From assembly GCF_041435495.1 (NCBI RefSeq), contig NZ_CP108644.1:7363501-7427500 (forward strand): a stretch of DNA of 64,000 nucleotides, read 5' to 3'. This DNA is from Streptomyces sp. NBC_01116. GTDB lineage: Bacteria > Actinomycetota > Actinomycetes > Streptomycetales > Streptomycetaceae. The notes beneath the pieces were generated by a model that was given only the letters and a program-made list of their open reading frames with translations, made no database searches and was not told the DNA's origin. Each line of letters begins with the position of its first letter. Position 1 is the first letter of the stretch. Shown one piece after another: positions 58,772-64,000 of the stretch. Position numbers and translations under genes: made by a program.

Positions 58772-60454
58772 TCAGGTGACGGAGCGGGCGGGCGGCGCGG
58801 CCGGCAGGACGTGCTCGCCGCCCTTGTCCGTGCTCAGGCACAGCGAGCAGACCATGGCCTCGTGCGCCGGGCAGGCCGCCAGGTCGGGGCGTTCGTACGA
58901 CTGGCGGCAGACGTGGCAGTCGTAGGTGACCGCGCTCGGGTTGCCCTCGGCGTCCAGCAGCGGCGCCGGGATGCCGTCGTCGCTCCGGCGCAGGTAGTAC
59001 CTGCCCCGGGTGACGACCGCCATGAGCGGGGTGAGGACGAAGGCGATCACGACGGCGGCGACCGGGGAGTACGGCTGGAGCGTGTCCCCGAAGGCGTGGA
59101 AGTACATCGCGATGGACAGCCCGGAGGCGGCGGTGAACGCGGTCACGCCGACCGGGTTGACCGCGTAGAGCATGCCCCGGCGGAATTCCGGCGCGTGCGG
59201 GGACAGCTTCAGCAGGTACTTGTTGACCCCGATGTCGGTGGCGACGGTGACCACCCAGGCGATGGCGCAGTTCGCGTAGAAGCCCAGGATGCTGTTGAGG
59301 AAGCTGAACATGTCGGCCTCCATCAGGATCAGCGCGAACGCCAGGTTGACCAGGACGAAGACCATGCGGCCCGGGTAGTGCCCGGTGACGCGGGTGAAGG
59401 AGTTCGTCCACGCCAGCGAGCCGGAGTACGCGTTCGTGACGTTGATCTTGATCTGGCTGATCACCACCAGCACCACGGCCAGCGGGACCACCAGCCAGGA
59501 CGGCATCATCGCGTCGAACGCCCCGCGGAACTGCTGGATCGGCTCGGTCGCCGCGGCGGGTCCCACCTCGGAGAGGATGTAGACCGCGAGGAAGACCCCG
59601 ATGGCCTGCTTGAGCGCGCCGAGCACCACCCAGCCGGGACCGGCCATGACCACCGCCGTCCACCAACTGCGCCTGTTCGCGGCGGTCTTCGGCGGCATGA
59701 AGCGCAGGTAGTCGATCTGCTCACCGATCTGCGCGATGAGGGAGAGGCAGACGCCCGCGCCGAGGAGCACGGACGCGGTGTCGAGGCCGCCCTCGCCGTC
59801 GGTGCCCGCGTAGGCGAGGAAGCTGTCGACGGTGCCCGGGTCGGTGGCGACCAGATAGACCAGCGGTCCGATCATCAGCAGCAGCCAGATCGGGGTGGTC
59901 CACACCTGGAGCCTGCTGAGCGCCTTCATGCCGTGGACGACGAGGGGGATGACCATGAGCGTGGAGACGGCGTAGCCCAGCCACAGCGGCAGCCCGAAGC
60001 CGAGCTTGAGGCCCTGGGCCATGATCGCGCCTTCGAGGGCGAAGAAGATGACGGTGAAGCTGGCGAAGATGACGCCGGTGAGGACCGATCCGTAGTAGCC
60101 GAAGCCGGAGCCCCGGGTGATCAGGTCCAGGTCGATGTTGTAGCGGGCGGCGTAGTAGGCGAGCGGGAAGCCGGTGACGAAGATGAGCGCCGCCGCGACG
60201 GTGATCGCCACCAGCGCGTTGCCGGTGCCGTGGGCCATGGCGATGCCGGCGCCGATGGAGAAGTCGGCCATGTACGCGATGCCGCCCAGCGCGGCGGTCG
60301 CCACGACCATCGGGGTCCAGCGGCGGTAACTGCGCGGCGCGAAGCGGAGGGTGTAGTCCTCCAGGGTCTCCCGCACCGCCTGAGCGGTGTCCGGTGCGGC
60401 GGGCGGTGCGGGGTCCGGTGGGGCCGGTTCGGCGAACTGAGTGCGGGTGTCCAT
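58772..60454 (-). CDS. NCS1-family purine/cytosine-type permease with a cysteine-rich C-terminal tail
   Basis: Twelve-helix nucleobase:cation symporter of 560 residues. AALGGIAYMADFSIGAGIAM, TRGSGFGYYGSVLTG and ISQIKINVTNAYSGSLAWTN fall on NCS1 helices 1, 3 and 8. After the last helix comes a cytoplasmic tail with YDCHVCRQSYERPDLAACPA and HEAMVCSLCLST, a zinc-ribbon-like set of cysteines (C-x2-C ... C ... C-x2-C). I recall this pattern from permease-like modules fused to histidine kinases or cyclases; here the chain ends right after it. Substrate is unknown. The SpoIIE-type phosphatase gene lies 260 bp upstream on the same strand. Confidence 0.85.
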   Translation of the reverse strand: MDTRTQFAEPAPPDPAPPAAPDTAQAVRETLEDYTLRFAPRSYRRWTPMVVATAALGGIAYMADFSIGAGIAMAHGTGNALVAITVAAALIFVTGFPLAYYAARYNIDLDLITRGSGFGYYGSVLTGVIFASFTVIFFALEGAIMAQGLKLGFGLPLWLGYAVSTLMVIPLVVHGMKALSRLQVWTTPIWLLLMIGPLVYLVATDPGTVDSFLAYAGTDGEGGLDTASVLLGAGVCLSLIAQIGEQIDYLRFMPPKTAANRRSWWTAVVMAGPGWVVLGALKQAIGVFLAVYILSEVGPAAATEPIQQFRGAFDAMMPSWLVVPLAVVLVVISQIKINVTNAYSGSLAWTNSFTRVTGHYPGRMVFVLVNLAFALILMEADMFSFLNSILGFYANCAIAWVVTVATDIGVNKYLLKLSPHAPEFRRGMLYAVNPVGVTAFTAASGLSIAMYFHAFGDTLQPYSPVAAVVIAFVLTPLMAVVTRGRYYLRRSDDGIPAPLLDAEGNPSAVTYDCHVCRQSYERPDLAACPAHEAMVCSLCLSTDKGGEHVLPAAPPARSVT

Positions 60455-60714
60455 GGCGGGCGACGGTAGGCAGCCGCCGTTTCCCTCGCGTACGGCCGGT
60501 GTGACGGGGGAGTTTCGGCACGCTCACGGGGTGCCGACGGTGCGTCAGGAAGCGCCGGAGCCATGCGTTCACGTGCGAGCGACGCGTGCTCTGCGGGCAT
60601 CACGCACGCGGCCTGCTCGTGGACGGATCCAGCCGGCCTGCTGCGGTGCGGACGGCGTTGCCCGGCCGAGGACCGGGCTTTCGGTCGTGCGGAGGGAGCG
60701 GGAGTCCCGGCCGC

Positions 60715-62103
60715 TCAGGCGGTGGCCACGGCGGGCCCGGCCTGCGGGGGCGCCGTTCTGACCGCGATCAGGGCGACGTCGTCCGAGCCGTCTCCGGCCA
60801 GGCCTTCCAGGATCTCGTCGCAGAACGTCGTGAGCGGCTCGCGGGCCAGGGCCGCCGCGTGCTGCCTCAGGCGCGCCAGACCTCGGTCCAGGTCCTCCTC
60901 GCGCCGCTCGACGAGGCCGTCCGTGTAGAGCAGCACGGTCGAGTTGGGCGGCAGAGTGTCGGTCGTGGCGGGGCGGTGGACTTCGGGCTCCACCCCGAGC
61001 ATGACGCCGCGGCCGCCGGTGAGGAAGCGGGTCTCCCCGTCGTGCGTCACGAGCAGGGGGGCGGGATGGCCCGCGACCGCGTAGTGCAGCAGCCACGGCT
61101 CGTCCGCGCTCAGCCGTTCGACCAGCGCGTAGATACAGGTCAGCGTCTGATGGGGATAGAGGATGTGATGGGCCGCGTCCAGCCGGGCGAGGATCTTGCC
61201 GGGCGGCTCCTTGCGGTCGCAGGCGATGCCGCGCAGCATGTTGCGGGTCTGGCTCATCATGACGGCGGCCCGCAGGTCGTGCCCCGCGATGTCACCGATG
61301 ATCAGTGTCATCGCTCCGTCCGGCAGCACGAAGGCGTCGTACCAGTCGCCGCCGACGCGCGCGGTGGTGCTCGCGGGCCGGTACCGGGCGGCCACTTCGA
61401 GCGGCCCGTCCGTGGGCAGCTCGGGCAGCAGGGAGCGCTGCAACCGCTCGGCAGTGTGCTGGGCCTCGGCGTGCAGGCGCGCGTTGTCGACGGCCAGCGC
61501 CACGCGGTGGGCGAGGTCCTCGACGAGGGAGAGGGTGTCCTCGGTGAGCCGGACTTCCCTGCGGGTACGGACCAGGGTCAGCACGCCGAGTACCTGCCGC
61601 CGGGCTCTCAGCGGGGCGACGACCGCCGTGTCGGCCGCGAGCCGCTCGAAAAGTTGCCTCTCCCGGAGGCACAGGGGGTCGTCCTCGTCCTTCGGCGGGG
61701 GAAAGTCCGTGAGAAGTACGGGGCCCACACCGAGCAGCGCCCGGGCGACCGGGGCCGAAGACCCTTCGGCCGGAGGCAGCAGCCCCTCGTCCAGGCCCGG
61801 GGATGTCACATCGGCGTCCCGGTGCTCGACGACGGTCCTGCGCAGCCGTCCGTGGTCGTCCAGCAGGTCGACCGCGCACCAGTCGGCGAGGCCGGGGACG
61901 AGCGTGCGGCAGAGTCGGCGGAGCCCCTGGTCCACTTCGAGCGTGCTGGAAAGGGCCTCTGCCGCGTTGATGAGCAGCGTGAGCCGGTCCAGGGCGCGCT
62001 GAACCTCCTCGTCGACCTCGAAGTGATCCGAGCCGTCCGTGTCCCGTTCCGTGCCGGACCCGCGGTGAGGCGTGGCACCCGCGTCATCCTGCTTCGCGCA
62101 CAT
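60715..62103 (-). CDS. GAF-domain PP2C (SpoIIE-type) serine phosphatase
   Basis: Protein of 462 residues. A GAF sensor domain (about 40-195: LRRLCRTLVPGLADWCAVDL, VAPLRARRQVLGVLTLVR) is followed by a SpoIIE phosphatase domain (about 220-450) with ARVGGDWYDAFVLPDGAMTLIIGDIAGHD (metal aspartates), AVAGHPAPLLV and LYTDGLVERREEDLDRGL ending in DDVALIAVR. It should dephosphorylate an anti-anti-sigma factor in a partner-switching pathway. No anti-sigma kinase domain or STAS gene is adjacent. ATG 62103 has AGGA 6 bases upstream. Confidence 0.92.
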   Translation of the reverse strand: MCAKQDDAGATPHRGSGTERDTDGSDHFEVDEEVQRALDRLTLLINAAEALSSTLEVDQGLRRLCRTLVPGLADWCAVDLLDDHGRLRRTVVEHRDADVTSPGLDEGLLPPAEGSSAPVARALLGVGPVLLTDFPPPKDEDDPLCLRERQLFERLAADTAVVAPLRARRQVLGVLTLVRTRREVRLTEDTLSLVEDLAHRVALAVDNARLHAEAQHTAERLQRSLLPELPTDGPLEVAARYRPASTTARVGGDWYDAFVLPDGAMTLIIGDIAGHDLRAAVMMSQTRNMLRGIACDRKEPPGKILARLDAAHHILYPHQTLTCIYALVERLSADEPWLLHYAVAGHPAPLLVTHDGETRFLTGGRGVMLGVEPEVHRPATTDTLPPNSTVLLYTDGLVERREEDLDRGLARLRQHAAALAREPLTTFCDEILEGLAGDGSDDVALIAVRTAPPQAGPAVATA

Positions 62104-62439
62104 ACTGGTTCCTGGCCCTTCTCGCACGTAACGCCGGGGACGTGAGCCGTCGGTCCCTCCCAGTCTTCAGCACGCGGGGGCTCCGGGCATGCGGGCCGCC
62201 GAGGTCCCGCACGGCCCCCGGACGACCGGCGCTCAAGGCCCTCGGTGGAGCCGGGCCGGGCCCCGGGCGCCCGACGAGGGCCACCGCCGGGAGCGAAGGC
62301 GGGGCAACCGGCGTGAGCAGCGACGTGAGCGTCGGCGCGCGCACCGGCGGGGCCACGGGAGGGACCTTCGGCGGACTGGACCTCTGACGGGCCGCCCCTC
62401 CCTGGCCCGCGCCGCTCACGGCGCGTACGGTGTGGCGGC
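62104..62439. other. Divergent intergenic region; weak open frame 62142-62387
   Basis: 336 bp. A plus-strand frame starting at GTG 62142 could code for 81 residues, but its product is Gly/Ala/Arg-rich, has no recognised motif and no ribosome binding site, so it is not annotated as a gene. The region supplies promoters for the phosphatase and D-aminopeptidase genes. Confidence 0.35.
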
Positions 62440-63273
62440 ATGAAGATCCTCATCAGCGCGGACATGGAAGGCGCCACCGGAGTGACCTGGCCGGCCGACG
62501 TGCTGCCGGGGACGCCGCAGTGGGAGCGCTGCCGGTCGATGTTCACCTCCGACGTGAACGCGGCGGCCCTCGGCTTCTACGACGGCGGCGCCGACGAGGT
62601 CCTGGTCAACGAGGCCCACTGGTCGATGCGCAACCTGCTGCTGGAGCACCTGGACGAACGCGTCCAGATGCTCACCGGCAAGCACAAGTCGCTGTCCATG
62701 GTCGAGGGCATCCAGCACGGCGACGTGGACGCGGTGGCCTTCGTCGGCTACCACACCGGAGCCGGCACGGAGGGCGTCCTCGCCCACACCTACCTCGCCA
62801 ACTCCATCACCGGCGTCTGGCTCGACGGGGTCCGCGCCAGCGAGGGGCTGCTCAACGCGCACGTCGCCGCCGAGTACGGCGTGCCCGTCGTCCTCGTCAC
62901 CGGCGACGACCTGACCTGCGTGGACGCCGAGGGATACGCCCCGGACGCCCGGAAGGTCGCCGTCAAGGACTACGTCTCCCGCTACGCCGCGGTGTGCCGC
63001 ACCCCCGCCCGTACCGCCGCCGACATCCGGGCGGCGGCGAAGACGGCCACCGCGCTCGCGGGGCGTCGGGACCCCGTCACCGGGAAGACGTTCACCGTCG
63101 AGCTGGAGTTCGACGCCGAACATCTGGCAGCCGCCGCGACCGTAGTGCCCGGTGTGGCGGCGAGCGGGGAGAGGCGCGTCGCGTACACCAGCGCGACGAT
63201 GTACGAAGGAATTCGCACGTTCAAGGCGGTGACGACGATCGTGTCGGCCGCCGTGGAGGAACAGTATGGCTGA
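62440..63273 (+). CDS. dppA: D-aminopeptidase, M55 (DppA) family
   Basis: Zinc peptidase of 277 residues that releases N-terminal D-amino acids, as in recycling of D-Ala peptides. The metal site residues of B. subtilis DppA are conserved in place: Asp8 and Glu10 in SADMEGATG, His60 in VNEAHWSM, His105 in VGYHTGAG and Glu135 in RASEGLLNA. It forms a decamer in the known member. An M20 peptidase gene starts 8 bases before its stop, so the pair is translated together and may degrade peptides in sequence. The typical dpp transporter genes are not in view. Confidence 0.93.
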   Translation: MKILISADMEGATGVTWPADVLPGTPQWERCRSMFTSDVNAAALGFYDGGADEVLVNEAHWSMRNLLLEHLDERVQMLTGKHKSLSMVEGIQHGDVDAVAFVGYHTGAGTEGVLAHTYLANSITGVWLDGVRASEGLLNAHVAAEYGVPVVLVTGDDLTCVDAEGYAPDARKVAVKDYVSRYAAVCRTPARTAADIRAAAKTATALAGRRDPVTGKTFTVELEFDAEHLAAAATVVPGVAASGERRVAYTSATMYEGIRTFKAVTTIVSAAVEEQYG

Positions 63274-64000
63274 GGCCCCCGACCTGCTCGGACCCGTCGA
63301 CCGGCAGGCACTCGACGAGGTGGTGACGTTCACCTCCGAACTCATCCGCATCGACACGACCAACCGGGGCGGCGGCGACTGCCGGGAACGCCCGGCCGCC
63401 GAGTACGTCGCCCAGCGGCTCTCCGACGCCGGAATCGAGCCGACGCTGCTGGAGCGGACCCCCGGCCGGACGAACGTGGTCGCCCGGATCCCCGGCACCG
63501 ACCCGTCGGCCGACGCGCTGCTCGTCCACGGCCACCTCGACGTGGTGCCCGCCGAGCCCGCCGACTGGAGCGTGCACCCCTTCTCCGGCGAGGTGAGCGA
63601 CGGAGTCGTGTGGGGCAGGGGCGCCGTCGACATGAAGAACATGGACGCGATGGTCCTCTCCGTCGTACGCGGCTGGGCCCGCGAGGGCTTCCGCCCCCGG
63701 CGTGACATCGTCATCGCGTACACCGCCGACGAGGAGGACAGCGCCGCCGACGGCTCCGGCTTCCTCACCGATCAGCACCCGGAGCTGTTCGAGGGCTGCA
63801 CCGAGGGCATCAGCGAGTCGGGGGCCTTCACCTTCCACGCAGGCGACGGTCTCTCGCTGTACCCGATCGCGGCGGGCGAGCGCGGTACCGGCTGGCTGAA
63901 GCTGACCGCCGAGGGCCGGGCCGGCCACGGCTCCAAGGTCAACCGGGAGAACGCGGTCAGCGCCCTGGCCGCCGCCGTCGCCCGGATCGGCGAACACGAG
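63266..64000 (+). CDS. M20/M25/M40 family metallopeptidase (3' end outside window)
   Basis: First 245 codons of a di-zinc peptidase or amidase of the ArgE/DapE/CPG2 group. Metal motifs are LLVHGHLDVVPAEP near residue 88 (His, Asp), GRGAVDMKNMDAMV near residue 115, and ADEEDSAADGSGF near residue 155 with the catalytic Glu pair. HGSKVNREN near the window end begins the dimerisation (lid) domain. ATG 63266 has GGAGG 5 bases upstream and overlaps the D-aminopeptidase gene by 8 bases. Probably a dipeptidase acting with its neighbour. Confidence 0.93.
   Translation, partial: MAEAPDLLGPVDRQALDEVVTFTSELIRIDTTNRGGGDCRERPAAEYVAQRLSDAGIEPTLLERTPGRTNVVARIPGTDPSADALLVHGHLDVVPAEPADWSVHPFSGEVSDGVVWGRGAVDMKNMDAMVLSVVRGWAREGFRPRRDIVIAYTADEEDSAADGSGFLTDQHPELFEGCTEGISESGAFTFHAGDGLSLYPIAAGERGTGWLKLTAEGRAGHGSKVNRENAVSALAAAVARIGEHE

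Noticed and set aside
62142..62387. 81-codon plus-strand ORF between phosphatase and D-aminopeptidase genes
   Set aside because: No ribosome binding site, low-complexity Gly/Ala/Arg product and no recognised motif.

Overview
The window is a chromosomal stretch of a high-GC actinomycete, almost certainly Streptomyces. G/C dominates third codon positions, GTG starts are common, genes are chained by GTGA/ATGA overlaps, and there is a DmdR/IdeR-type iron box and an actinobacterial LexA box. The EMC block (ccr, meaA, CitE-like, MaoC, acyl-CoA dehydrogenase) followed by psd-pssA is the arrangement I recall from S. coelicolor. No rRNA, tRNA, IS element, prophage or CRISPR was seen. The window starts inside metE and ends inside an M20 peptidase gene.

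Layout. 1-4.4 kb: end of metE, then an iron-box operon with a PLP decarboxylase and a lysine/ornithine N-hydroxylase, stitched together by two micro-ORFs through GTGA/ATGA overlaps. 4.4-7.8 kb: etfB-etfA, a divergent TetR gene and a DUF35 OB-fold gene, with two copies of a double palindromic operator. 7.8-15.4 kb: housekeeping enzymes, an alkylation-repair pair (Ada-AlkA fusion and ogt), and a GDT1-type manganese exporter behind a yybP-ykoY riboswitch. 15.4-20 kb: a 3-hydroxybutyrate dehydrogenase, an MHS transporter and a GAF/CdaR-like regulator. 20-23 kb: an orphan VapB-like protein, a Nudix hydrolase, glycerate kinase and several small repeats. 23-28.3 kb: a PucR-type regulator divergent from a five-gene branched-chain-amino-acid-type ABC transporter. 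28.6-33 kb: RidA/MarR divergent pair, a Ser/Thr kinase fused to a type-1 periplasmic-binding domain, and a lipoprotein. 33.1-35.9 kb: a methyltransferase, DUF1796 and PIG-L cassette. 36-44 kb: pssA-psd and the ethylmalonyl-CoA operon. 44-49.5 kb: GNAT, a membrane-anchored Mrr nuclease, a second TetR and a double-domain 3-hydroxyacyl-CoA dehydrogenase. 49.5-64 kb: secreted S33 peptidase, LexA-box radical SAM gene, small membrane protein, MFS exporter with three C-terminal beta-sandwich repeats, LysR/aldo-keto reductase pair, NCS1 permease with a cysteine-rich tail, GAF-SpoIIE phosphatase, and a D-aminopeptidase/M20 pair.

How the parts connect. The same double palindrome (half-site close to TGGCACTCAGTGCC) lies upstream of etfB/tetR, upstream of the DUF35 gene and upstream of ccr. 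Methylsuccinyl-CoA dehydrogenase, at the end of the ccr operon, needs an electron-transfer flavoprotein, and two paralogous TetR proteins are encoded beside the two loci. This suggests one acyl-CoA regulon split between two places in the window. The less familiar candidates are that regulon, the micro-ORF-coupled iron operon, the methyltransferase/DUF1796/PIG-L cassette, and the kinase with an amino-acid-receptor-like sensor domain.
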